NCBI GenBank assembly: GCA_035541215.1
Contig: DATKNV010000131.1
Location: 37,771 to 101,770 of the forward strand
Reading direction: 5' to 3'
Source of the DNA: DASZHJ01 sp035541215
GTDB lineage: Bacteria; Pseudomonadota; Alphaproteobacteria; ATCC43930; CGMCC-115725
Length of the DNA stretch: 64,000 bases
In this document: in pieces, positions 8,520 to 16,284 of the stretch
How positions within the stretch are numbered: position 1 is the stretch's first letter
How the letters are laid out: each line of letters begins with the position of its first letter
Program-made: the position numbers and the translations under genes
The notes under the pieces: model-generated
Told to the model about the DNA's origin: nothing
Databases searched by the model: none
Seen by the model: the letters and a program-made list of their open reading frames with translations, nothing else

Positions 8520-9587
8520 TTAGCCGCCTTTGAGGATGCGCTCCGCCTGCTCCCAGCCGAGCCGCGCCAGCACCTTGGCGCGCGCGCCCGCCTCTTGCGC
8601 GCGCGAGCTCGCCGCCGTGCCCTCGCGCACGCGACCCATGATCCCCTGCAGGATCGCCGCGAGCCGGAACATGTTGTAGGCCATGTAGAAGTCCCAGTTC
8701 GGGATCTCCGTGCGGCCGGTGCGGCGGCAATAGGCTGCGCGATATTCCGCTTCCGAGGGAATGCCGAGCGCTGCCAGATCGTGGCCGCCGAGGCCGCGAA
8801 AAGCCGCCGGCGGCAGGCGCCAGGCCATGGCGTGATAGGCGAAATCGCCGAGGGGATTGCCCAGCGTCGAGAGCTCCCAATCGAGGACGGCGAGGACGCG
8901 CGCCTCGCTCGGGTGGAAGATCATGTTGTCGAGGCGGAAGTCGCCGTGAACGATCGCGGTCTGATCGTCCGGCGGCACGTTCTTCGGCAGCCACTCGATC
9001 AAGAGGTTCATCGGCTCGATCTTCTCTGTCTCCGAGGCGCGGTACTGCTTCGTCCAGCGGTCGATCTGGCGCATGAAATAGTTGCCGGGCTTGCCGAAAT
9101 CCCCGAGGCCGATCGCGGCGTAATCGACGGTGTGGAGCCGCGCTATCGTCGCGTTCATTGCGTCGTAGACTTGCCCGCGCTCGGCGCGCCCCACCTCCGG
9201 CAGCGTCGGGTCCCAGAAGACGCGGCCGGAGACGTAATCCATGATGTAAAAGGCGGTGCCGACGATGCTCTCATCGAGGCAGAGGGCATGGGTGCGTGGC
9301 ACCGGAAAGCCGGTACGGCCAAGAGCGGAGATGACACGGTACTCGCGGTCGACCGCATGCGCGGAGGGAAGCAGCTTCCCCGGCGGCTTGCGGCGCAGGA
9401 CGTAGCTCGCAGCGGGCGTCTTCAGGCGATAGGTCGGGTTCGACTGGCCGCCGCGGAACTGCTCGACCTCGAGCGGACCCTTGAAGCCCTCGACGTTCGC
9501 ACGCATCCAGGCCTCGAGCGGCGCCACCTCGAAGCGAAGCCGCTCGACCACGGGCATGGTGCCGACGAAATCCCCGGTGTCGCTCAT
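8520..9587 (-). CDS. Phosphotransferase family protein (APH-like, ACAD10/11 N-domain type)
   Basis: A 355-aa aminoglycoside-phosphotransferase-fold kinase. The N-lobe shows FRGGQSNPTYRL (about 44-55, glycine-rich loop) and YVLRRKPPGKLLPSAHAVDRE, which holds the ATP-binding Lys. The C-lobe has the Brenner motif VHGDFRLDNMIFH (about 224) and the metal-binding LDWELSTLGNPLGD (about 248). This subgroup matches the N-terminal kinase-like domain of human ACAD10/11, which handles 4-hydroxyacyl-CoAs, and often sits by acyl-CoA dehydrogenase genes. None is adjacent here. ATG 9587 is preceded by GGGACGGAGACGG. The substrate is not determined by the sequence. Confidence 0.85.
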   Translation of the reverse strand: MSDTGDFVGTMPVVERLRFEVAPLEAWMRANVEGFKGPLEVEQFRGGQSNPTYRLKTPAASYVLRRKPPGKLLPSAHAVDREYRVISALGRTGFPVPRTHALCLDESIVGTAFYIMDYVSGRVFWDPTLPEVGRAERGQVYDAMNATIARLHTVDYAAIGLGDFGKPGNYFMRQIDRWTKQYRASETEKIEPMNLLIEWLPKNVPPDDQTAIVHGDFRLDNMIFHPSEARVLAVLDWELSTLGNPLGDFAYHAMAWRLPPAAFRGLGGHDLAALGIPSEAEYRAAYCRRTGRTEIPNWDFYMAYNMFRLAAILQGIMGRVREGTAASSRAQEAGARAKVLARLGWEQAERILKGG

Positions 9588-9700
9588 CCGTCTCCGTCCC
9601 GTAGATCCGAAGAGTTCATAGATATCGAAACCAAGGGGCTTGGCAAATCGGATTTCCGGCTGCGATGCTGGAGCCGGCGGCCAAGCACAAGGAGCGGCCC

Positions 9701-10510
9701 ATGAGCGGACTCGAGGTCGGCATCGGCGGATTGGGAGCGATCGGATTGCCGGTCGCGCGCTGGCTCGCGGGGCGGCCGCCGGGCCTCACGCTCGCGGCGG
9801 TCTCCGCGCGCGATCAGAGGCGTGCGGCCGAGCGGCTCAAGGCTGCGGGGATCGAGGTGCCGGTGGTGCCTGCTGACGCGCTCGCCGGGCGGGCGCAGGT
9901 GGTGATCGAGTGCTTGCCCGCCGCCGTCTTCGACAGCGTCGCCGTCCCCGCGATCAGGGCGGGGCGTACGCTCCTGGTGCTGAGCGTGGGCGCTCTCCTC
10001 GAGAGGATGGCGCTCGTCGAGGAGGCGCGCCGGACCGGTGCCCGCATCATCGTGCCGACGGGCGCGCTCCTCGGCCTCGACGCGGTGCGGGCCGCGGCGC
10101 AAGGCACGATCCACTCCGTGAAGCTCGTGACGCGAAAGCCGCCGCGCGGCCTCGTGGGTGCGCCCTACCTCGAGGAGCGGAGCATCTCGCTCGAGGGCCT
10201 GGCGGCGCCGCTCAGGGTCTTCGCGGGAAGCGCGCGCGAGGGGGCGCGGGGATTCCCCGCCAACGTCAACGTCGCGGCCGCGCTCGCACTCGCGGGCATC
10301 GGGCCCGACAGGACCGAGCTCGAGATCTGGGCCGACCCCTCCGTCACCCGCAACACCCACCGCATCGAGGTAGAGGCCGACAGCACGCGTTTTACGATGA
10401 CGATCGAGGGCGTTCCCTCGGAGGAGAATCCCCGCACGGGAAAACTCACCCCCTTGAGCGTGATTGCCTGTCTCAGGGGGTTGGTCGAGCCGTTGCGAGT
10501 GGGTACGTGA
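9701..10510 (+). CDS. nadX: Aspartate dehydrogenase (NadX/DUF108 family)
   Basis: A 269-aa NAD(P)-dependent enzyme that oxidises L-aspartate to iminoaspartate in this family, either for NAD synthesis or amino-acid turnover. The N-terminal Rossmann motif GIGGLGAIGLPVARWL is at about 6-21. The second domain shows GFPANVNVAAALALAG at about 184-199, the catalytic-His segment NTHRIEVEAD and the closing NPRTGKLTPLSV, all expected for aspartate dehydrogenases. ATG 9701 has GGAG seven bases ahead; the frame opens earlier at 9665. It diverges from the phosphotransferase gene. No nadA or nadC lies nearby, so a catabolic role is as likely as NAD synthesis. Confidence 0.85.
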   Translation: MSGLEVGIGGLGAIGLPVARWLAGRPPGLTLAAVSARDQRRAAERLKAAGIEVPVVPADALAGRAQVVIECLPAAVFDSVAVPAIRAGRTLLVLSVGALLERMALVEEARRTGARIIVPTGALLGLDAVRAAAQGTIHSVKLVTRKPPRGLVGAPYLEERSISLEGLAAPLRVFAGSAREGARGFPANVNVAAALALAGIGPDRTELEIWADPSVTRNTHRIEVEADSTRFTMTIEGVPSEENPRTGKLTPLSVIACLRGLVEPLRVGT

Positions 10511-10668
10511 GGCCGGTTTAAAACCTCTCGACGGCGGTTAAGCCGCAGGGCATAAAGATGGAAAATTAGCTTGCTTTCCGCCTCTGAGGCGGCAAGCGTC
10601 GAGGGCACGACCGGCGCTGCTCGCTGGCGGCGGTCCCGTTGAGGAAACCATTGCCTGGGGAGGCACCG

Positions 10669-11928
10669 ATGAGCAAGACGAGCACGAGGACGTTCATTCC
10701 GCGCCGCACGATTCTTAAAGCCGGCGCGGCGGCCGGCGCGTTGCAGATCGCGTCGCCCTTCATTCTCACGGCCCGCGGCGAGACGCCGGTAAAGCTGGGC
10801 ATGGTGGACCCCTTCACGGGCGTCTATGCGGCGATCGCGCAGAGCGAGCTCGAGGGCGCGAAGCTCGCGGTCCAGCACATCAACGCCAAGGGCGGCATCC
10901 TCGGCCGTCCGGTCGAGCTGCTGGTCGAGGATTCCGCAAACGACGTCGGCACGGGCGTGCAGAAGACGCGCAAGCTGATCGAGCGCGACCAGGTGGACGC
11001 GATCATCGGCGACGTCAATTCCGGCATCGCGCTCGCCATGGCGGGCGTCACCTCCGAGCTCAAGAAGCTCCACATCGTCTCCGGCGGCCACACCGATCCG
11101 ATCACCGGCAAGGATTGCAAGTGGAACGTCTTCCGCGTCTGCAACACGACCGCGATGGACGCCAACGCGATCTCCGGCACGGTGATCGAGAAGCTCGGCA
11201 AGAAGTGGTTCTTCCTGACGCCCGACTACGCCTACGGTCATTCGGTGCAGGAATCCTTCGTCAACAATCTGAAAAAAGCCGGCGGTACATACGAAGCGGC
11301 GCTGGCGCCGCTCAACACCACGGATTACTCGTCCTACCTCATCAAGGCGAAGGCCTTTGCGCCGGACGTGCTCATCAACGTCATGGGCGGCGGCGATCAG
11401 GTGAACAGCCTCAAGCAGTTCGTGCAGTTCGGCCTCGACAAGCAGATGAAGGTCGCGGGCTCGCTCTTCGAACTCGAGAGCCTCCGCGCGGTGCCGAAAG
11501 AGGCGCTGGTGGGCTGGTGGGTGATGGAGTGGTGGTGGGATCAGCCCGACGTTCCGCACGTCAAGGAGTTCGTGGCCGACATGAAGAAGGCCGCCAACAA
11601 GACCCCCTCCGCGCGGCATTGGATGGGCTACGTCTCGGTGCAGACGGTCGCGCTGGTCGCGAACCGGGAGAAGACGCTCGACGGCGTCAAGCTCGCAAAG
11701 GCCTTGCAGGGCTTGGAACTGCCGCCGGAGGTCGCGCTGATGCCGAACAAGACCTACTACCGCGCCGAGGATCATCAGCTCATGAGCTCGGTTTATGCCG
11801 GCGAGGCGCATCCGGCCGCGGCGGGCGGCGATCCCGACAACATGTTCACCGTGCGGCAGGTAGTGCCCGGCGACAAGGCCGCGCCCTCGCCGGCGGAGAC
11901 CGGCTGCAAGCTGTCCTGGCCGGCCTAA
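10669..11928 (+). CDS. Liv-type ABC substrate-binding protein with Tat signal
   Basis: A 419-aa Peripla_BP_6 protein. The N-terminus carries a twin-arginine motif (PRRTILKAGAAAGALQIAS, about residues 11-29), so export is probably by Tat, fully folded. Mature landmarks are VKLGMVDPFTGVYAAIAQSE, AVQHINAKGGILGRPVELLV, VSGGHTDPITGKDCKWNVFR and FFLTPDYAYGHSVQESF. The start at 10669 follows GGGGAGG. It is the first gene of a set with livH, M, G and F, from which it is separated by a strong hairpin. Relatives act on branched-chain amino acids, urea/amides or aromatic acids; the ligand here is not readable. Confidence 0.9.
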   Translation: MSKTSTRTFIPRRTILKAGAAAGALQIASPFILTARGETPVKLGMVDPFTGVYAAIAQSELEGAKLAVQHINAKGGILGRPVELLVEDSANDVGTGVQKTRKLIERDQVDAIIGDVNSGIALAMAGVTSELKKLHIVSGGHTDPITGKDCKWNVFRVCNTTAMDANAISGTVIEKLGKKWFFLTPDYAYGHSVQESFVNNLKKAGGTYEAALAPLNTTDYSSYLIKAKAFAPDVLINVMGGGDQVNSLKQFVQFGLDKQMKVAGSLFELESLRAVPKEALVGWWVMEWWWDQPDVPHVKEFVADMKKAANKTPSARHWMGYVSVQTVALVANREKTLDGVKLAKALQGLELPPEVALMPNKTYYRAEDHQLMSSVYAGEAHPAAAGGDPDNMFTVRQVVPGDKAAPSPAETGCKLSWPA

Positions 11929-11961
11929 AGGCCGCGTGAGGCGCTCTTCACGCCTGCTTTG

Positions 11962-11990
11962 AAGGGGGCCGTGGCTGCCACGGCCCCCTT
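11962..11990 (+). terminator. Strong hairpin between binding-protein and permease genes
   Basis: A perfect 13-bp stem (AAGGGGGCCGTGG paired with CCACGGCCCCCTT) with a 3-base loop CTG, followed by CTTT. It lies 34 bases after the binding-protein stop and 49 bases before livH. Partial termination or 3'-end protection here would give more binding protein than permease, a known arrangement in ABC importer operons. Confidence 0.8.
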
Positions 11991-12038
11991 CTTTGGCGCG
12001 ACGGAGCGCTCGCCCGGGATTGCAGGGGGAAGCGGGCC

Positions 12039-12902
12039 ATGATCTACATCTTGAATCTCGCGAATGGGCTGATGATCGGCGCCTTCTACGTGCTGATGGC
12101 GCTGGGCCTCTCGCTCATTCTCAATCTCAGCAACGTCATCAATTTCGCGCATGGCGGCTTTCTTGCGCTCGGAGGCTACGTCGCCTACACGCTTTCCCCT
12201 TTCGTCGGGTTCTGGGTCGCGTTGCTGCTGTCGCCGCTCATCGTGGCGATCCTGGGCATCGTGATCGAGCGCACGATGATCCGCCGCCTCTACGGCCGCG
12301 ATCCGCTCTATAGCCTGCTCCTCACCTTCGGCCTTGCCTTCATCCTCGAGGACGGGGCGCGCTGGTGGTGGGGCGCCTCGGGCATCCCCTTCACGGTTCC
12401 CACTTTTCTCTCGCAGCCGCTCAGCGAGAGCTTCTTCTTCATCACGCGCTATCGCCTGTTCATGGTTCTGATGGTCGTGCTCGTGGTGGGAGCGCTGTTC
12501 CTCTTCCTGCGCTACACGCGCGTCGGCGTCCGCATCCGTGCAGGCACGCTCGACCTCGACACGGTGTCATCACTGGGCGTCAACGTGCGGGCGCTGCGGA
12601 CCTTCAATTTCGGCCTCGGCATCTTCCTCGCGGCCTTCTCGGGCGTGCTCGCGAGCGGCCAGATCAGCCTCGAGCCCACCATGGGAGCCCCGCTGGTGAT
12701 GCCGAGCTTCGTGGCGATCATCGTCGGCGGCGTCGGCAGCCTCACGGGCACGCTCCTCGGCGGGCTGCTCATCGGCGTTGCTGCCGCGATCACCACGGTC
12801 TTCTGGCCCTCGGCGAGCGAGGCCGTAATCTACGTGATGATGGCCGCCGTCCTCCTGGTGCGTCCCCGCGGCTTGATGGGCGAGGAAGGAATGCTCTCAT
12901 GA
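12039..12902 (+). CDS. livH: Branched-chain-type ABC permease LivH
   Basis: A 287-aa inner-membrane permease with about eight hydrophobic segments. Family landmarks are LANGLMIGAFYVLMALGLSL near the start, NLSNVINFAHGGFLALGGYV (about 29-48), the coupling-loop region VRIRAGTLDLDTVSSLGV (about 166-183), and GVLASGQISLEPTMG. It pairs with LivM to form the channel for the ligand of the preceding binding protein. It overlaps livM by four bases (ATGA), so the two are translationally coupled. ATG 12039 is preceded by AGGGGG at a loose spacing. Confidence 0.93.
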   Translation: MIYILNLANGLMIGAFYVLMALGLSLILNLSNVINFAHGGFLALGGYVAYTLSPFVGFWVALLLSPLIVAILGIVIERTMIRRLYGRDPLYSLLLTFGLAFILEDGARWWWGASGIPFTVPTFLSQPLSESFFFITRYRLFMVLMVVLVVGALFLFLRYTRVGVRIRAGTLDLDTVSSLGVNVRALRTFNFGLGIFLAAFSGVLASGQISLEPTMGAPLVMPSFVAIIVGGVGSLTGTLLGGLLIGVAAAITTVFWPSASEAVIYVMMAAVLLVRPRGLMGEEGMLS

Positions 12903-13915
12903 TCGCGCAAGCCCTGCCCCGCAACTGGCCGAAGCTCGCGGCGATCTGGGCTGTCCTTCTTCTCGCGCCATATTGGATGCCGCTCATCGGAGGCTACACC
13001 GCGCTCGGCACCAACGTGCTGGTGTTCGGCCTCGCGGCCATGGCGCTCAACTTTCTGCTGGGCTTCACGGGCGTGCTGTCCTTCGGCCACGCCGCCTACT
13101 TCGGCCTCGGCGCCTACGGCGCGGGCTTGATCCTCAAATACGTCTATTCCAGCACCTTACTCGCCTTGGCGGCGGGCGTGGCCTTGGGGACGGTCGCGGG
13201 CGCGCTCCTCGGCGCGCTCATCGTGCGGCGCCGCGGCGTCTATTTCGCGATGTGCACCATCGCCTTCGGCCAGGTCTTCTACTACATCGCATTCCAGTGG
13301 AGCTCCTTTACCGGCGGCGACGATGGGCTCAGGCCCTTCCAGCGCGCGCCCATTTCCCTCGGCCCCTGGACCGTCGATATTCTCTCCAATCAGATCGCCT
13401 TCTATTATTTCGTCCTCGCCTGCTTCGCCGTCGGGGTGGCGGCGATGGCGTTCCTGCTGCGCTCGCCCTTCGGCCGCACGCTGCTCGCGATCCGCGAGAA
13501 CGAGCGGCGCGCGCGATTCCTGGGCATTCCGATCGAGCGGCACATCTGGCTCGCCTTCACCGTTTCCTGCTGCTTCATCAGCCTCGCGGGCGCGATGAAC
13601 GGCCTCGTCAACAACTTCGCCAATCCGCGCATGCTCGACTACAACCAGTCCGGCCAGATCGTGATCATGGCCGTGCTCGGGGGCATGCGGTCGTTCTGGG
13701 GGCCGCTGGTGGGCGCAGCCGTCTTCGTGACGCTCCAGGACTATCTCTCGAGCCAGACGCAAAATTGGCAGTCGTTCCTCGGCATGGTCTTCGTGCTGAG
13801 CGTGCTGTTCTTCCCGCGGGGCATACTCGGCATTCGACTCTCGATGGCATCGCTCAAATCCGGATGGGCGCAGCTTGCCTCCCTGCTCGGCAGCCCCAGA
13901 AAGGATGCAGCGTGA
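12899..13915 (+). CDS. livM: Branched-chain-type ABC permease LivM
   Basis: A 338-aa permease starting at the ATG inside the ATGA overlap with livH. About eight to ten membrane segments are visible. Family motifs are LNFLLGFTGVLSFGHAAYFG (about 43-62), RRRGVYFAMCTIAFGQVFYY, and the coupling region LLAIRENERRARFLGIP (about 196-212) that contacts the ATPases. It ends four bases inside livG (GTGA). The longer open frame upstream (from 12365) is a shadow of livH. Ligand specificity cannot be read from it. Confidence 0.93.
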   Translation: MIAQALPRNWPKLAAIWAVLLLAPYWMPLIGGYTALGTNVLVFGLAAMALNFLLGFTGVLSFGHAAYFGLGAYGAGLILKYVYSSTLLALAAGVALGTVAGALLGALIVRRRGVYFAMCTIAFGQVFYYIAFQWSSFTGGDDGLRPFQRAPISLGPWTVDILSNQIAFYYFVLACFAVGVAAMAFLLRSPFGRTLLAIRENERRARFLGIPIERHIWLAFTVSCCFISLAGAMNGLVNNFANPRMLDYNQSGQIVIMAVLGGMRSFWGPLVGAAVFVTLQDYLSSQTQNWQSFLGMVFVLSVLFFPRGILGIRLSMASLKSGWAQLASLLGSPRKDAA

Positions 13916-14661
13916 ATCTCCTCGAAGTGCAAAACGTCAGCAAGAGCTTCGGCAGCCTCGTGGCGGTGAGCGAGGTCTCCTTGAACGTCGCACCGGGCGA
14001 GCTTCGAGCGGTCATCGGCCCCAACGGCGCGGGCAAGACCACCTTCTTCAACATGATCAGCGGCTTCTTCCCGCCGAGCGCTGGAGCGATCGTCTTCGAC
14101 GGAGCCGACGTCACGCAGCTCCCCGCCTATCGCCGCGTCGAGATCGGCATGGGCCGCACCTTCCAGATCACGGAAATCTTCCCGGAGCTCACGGTCTTCG
14201 AGAACATCCGGATCGCCGCGGAGGTCGCGGCCGGCTACCGCCTGCGCGCCTGGGTCGGCCGGCAGGAGGCGAGCGAGATCAAGAGCCGCGTCGACGAAAT
14301 TCTCTCGCTCGCGGGCATCGCCTCGAAGGCCGATCGTCTCGTCGGCGAGCTCGCCCACGGCGACCAGCGCGCCGCGGAGATCGGCATGGCGCTTGCGCTC
14401 AAACCTCGTCTCCTGCTCCTCGACGAGCCCACGGCCGGCATGGGCGACCAGGAGACCTACGAGATCACCAATCTGATCCGCCGCCTCCATCGCGACAGCA
14501 AATATACGATCGTGCTCATCGAGCACGACATGCGCGTGGTGTTCCATCTCGCCGACCGCATCACCGTGCTCGACCAAGGCCGCCTCCTCGCGGAGGGAAC
14601 GCCCGCGGAGATCGCCGCCAACGAAGCCGTCCAGGCGGCATATCTGGGGAAGGCCGCATGA
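13912..14661 (+). CDS. livG: Branched-chain-type ABC ATPase LivG
   Basis: A 249-aa ATP-binding subunit starting at GTG 13912, which overlaps the livM stop; AAAGGATG precedes it. Walker A is GPNGAGKTT (about 39-47), Q-loop region GRTFQITEIFPELTVFENI, and Walker B LLLLDEPTAGM. The signature helix reads LAHGDQRAAEIGMALAL instead of the commoner LSGGQ, a variant known in LivG/UrtD-type subunits. The BCA_ABC_TP_C tail (EGTPAEIAANEAVQAAYLG) closes the protein. It energises LivHM with LivF. Confidence 0.93.
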   Translation: MNLLEVQNVSKSFGSLVAVSEVSLNVAPGELRAVIGPNGAGKTTFFNMISGFFPPSAGAIVFDGADVTQLPAYRRVEIGMGRTFQITEIFPELTVFENIRIAAEVAAGYRLRAWVGRQEASEIKSRVDEILSLAGIASKADRLVGELAHGDQRAAEIGMALALKPRLLLLDEPTAGMGDQETYEITNLIRRLHRDSKYTIVLIEHDMRVVFHLADRITVLDQGRLLAEGTPAEIAANEAVQAAYLGKAA

Positions 14662-15380
14662 ACGCGCTCGAAGCCAGCGGGCTCAACACCTTCTACGGCA
14701 AGAGCCACATCCTGCACGACGTGGGACTCTCGGTCGCCGAGGGCCGGATCACCGCGCTTCTCGGACGCAACGGCGCCGGCAAGAGCACGACGCTCCGCAG
14801 CCTCATGGGGCTGACGCCGCCGCGTCTCGGCCGCGTCGAGATCTTCGGCCGGGAGACGACACGCTGGCAACCCTACCGCGTGGCGGCGCTCGGCGTCGGC
14901 TACGTGCCGGAGGGACGCCGAATCTTCCCGAATCTGACCGTCGATGAGAACCTCCGCGTGCCGATCGAGCGCGGCGGTCCATGGAAGCCGCAGCGCATTT
15001 ACGAGCTCTTCCCGCGCCTCGCCGAGCGCAAGCAGAACCGCGGCCGCCAGCTTTCCGGAGGTGAGCAGGAGATGCTCTCGATCGGCCGCGCGCTCCTCGT
15101 CAATCCGAAGCTCCTAATCCTCGACGAACCCTCGCAGGGCTTGGCGCCGCTCATCGTGCGCGAGGTCTTCCGCATCGTCGCGCAGATGCGCGCGGAGGGG
15201 ATCTCGGTGCTGCTCGTCGAGCAGAACGTCCGCATGAGCCTCGAGATCGCCGACGACGCCTACGTCCTCGACAATGGCGAGATCGTCTACAGCGGCAGCG
15301 CGAGCGACCTCGCCGCCGACGAAGAGCGCGTGCAGGCGATGGCCGGCGCCAGCGCCGAAGAGTGGAACGTCAGTCACTAG
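14658..15380 (+). CDS. livF: Branched-chain-type ABC ATPase LivF
   Basis: A 240-aa ATPase that starts in an ATGA overlap with livG. Walker A GRNGAGKST (about 36-44), the LivF-typical YVPEGRRIFPNLTVDENL, signature LSGGEQEMLSIGRAL, Walker B LLILDEPSQGL and VEQNVRMSLEIAD are all in place. It is the last gene of this importer operon; about 900 bases without a convincing gene follow. Confidence 0.93.
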   Translation: MNALEASGLNTFYGKSHILHDVGLSVAEGRITALLGRNGAGKSTTLRSLMGLTPPRLGRVEIFGRETTRWQPYRVAALGVGYVPEGRRIFPNLTVDENLRVPIERGGPWKPQRIYELFPRLAERKQNRGRQLSGGEQEMLSIGRALLVNPKLLILDEPSQGLAPLIVREVFRIVAQMRAEGISVLLVEQNVRMSLEIADDAYVLDNGEIVYSGSASDLAADEERVQAMAGASAEEWNVSH

Positions 15381-16284
15381 AGGCCCTTCCGAGTCGCGGC
15401 CGAGTCGCGACGAATCTCCCTGCCGCTGCCTAAAGTTCGAGCGGGCGAGCGCCGCTAAATTCGACAGGCCGCGATTCCACCGGCGGGTGAGCGACTCGCG
15501 TGGCGCGGGCCTCGGATATGCGGAGTCTGCGGGGCTCGGCGGGGCTCGGCACCGACGGCGCCGGGGGCACCGGGAGTCCTTGATCTCGCTCTGAATTTGC
15601 CGCAGGCCGCGCGTCTCTATCGGCCCGAGTCGCGGAGCGCGCGCCCAGAGCGAAACCAGCGCGCGAAATCCCTGCGCCATCGCGGCAAACCTCGTGGTCG
15701 CCACGATCTTCCCGTCACAACACCTTGAGAAAGCCACGTTTCGTGGGAAGATAGATCTTCGATCCCATCGGCGAGCCGCGGCTCTCGTCGAGAAAACCGT
15801 CAGGGAGCGGCGGCGCGCACGGGGATCAGGGCCTTCGGCGGAGCGATCCGCGTGGGCCGATTTGGGGCGATGATGGGTCTTCGCGCGCGGACTCGAGCAA
15901 CTGGGCAGCACCCGTCCTACCGAGAGAACTCCCGGGAGATTCCCCGTCGGCGCGAGGCGCCGCTCGCACCGGGCACGTCGAAGCCGCGGCATGGGGTTTG
16001 CAGCGAGATCGATGGGCGAAGCCGCGGCGATGTCGGCCCTCGTCACGGTGCACCGCGGCGAGCCGGCGAAACCTGCGATCCCGGGCGGGCGCGCGCGGCG
16101 ATTGGGAAGCGGCCGGAGATGCACGCGCAGGCGGCGAGATGAAATCGAGTTCATGTTCGCAAAACGAAATCTTCGGTCGCGCCTATCCGTTCTCGCTTAA
16201 GGCTTGCTTAGCGATGGACGCATAGAATCTGGGTTAACGCCGGGTAAACGCCTGGCATGTCGAGGCCAGAATGGCGAGGTTCGG
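15381..16284. other. 0.9 kb intergenic stretch without a convincing gene
   Basis: No reading frame in this stretch gives a protein-like translation: the frames are Arg-, Ser- and Pro-rich and lack family motifs, and the long minus frame (15114-16154) runs on as antisense of livF. There is a perfect 10-bp tandem duplication GGGGCTCGGC (15531-15550). The right end becomes less GC-rich near 16140-16250 and must hold the prkA promoter. It may contain a decayed gene or a small RNA; I can support neither. Confidence 0.5.
16231..16252 (+). promoter_or_regulatory. Tandem 11-bp direct repeat upstream of prkA
   Basis: GGGTTAACGCC (16231-16241) is followed immediately by GGGTAAACGCC (16242-16252), ten of eleven bases alike and about one helix turn apart, 32 bases before the prkA start. 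This looks like a binding site for a regulator that binds side by side on one face of DNA, or it overlaps the promoter. A small hairpin CTGGC/GCCAG (16252-16269) follows. The regulator is unknown. Confidence 0.4.

Noticed and set aside
15580..15600. Possible FNR half-site TTGATCTC
   Set aside because: Only one half matches TTGAT-N4-ATCAA; such halves are expected by chance in 64 kb.
15114..16154. Minus-strand open frame across the gene-free stretch upstream of prkA
   Set aside because: Arg/Ser/Pro-rich translation with no motif; its last third is antisense to livF. No ribosome site.
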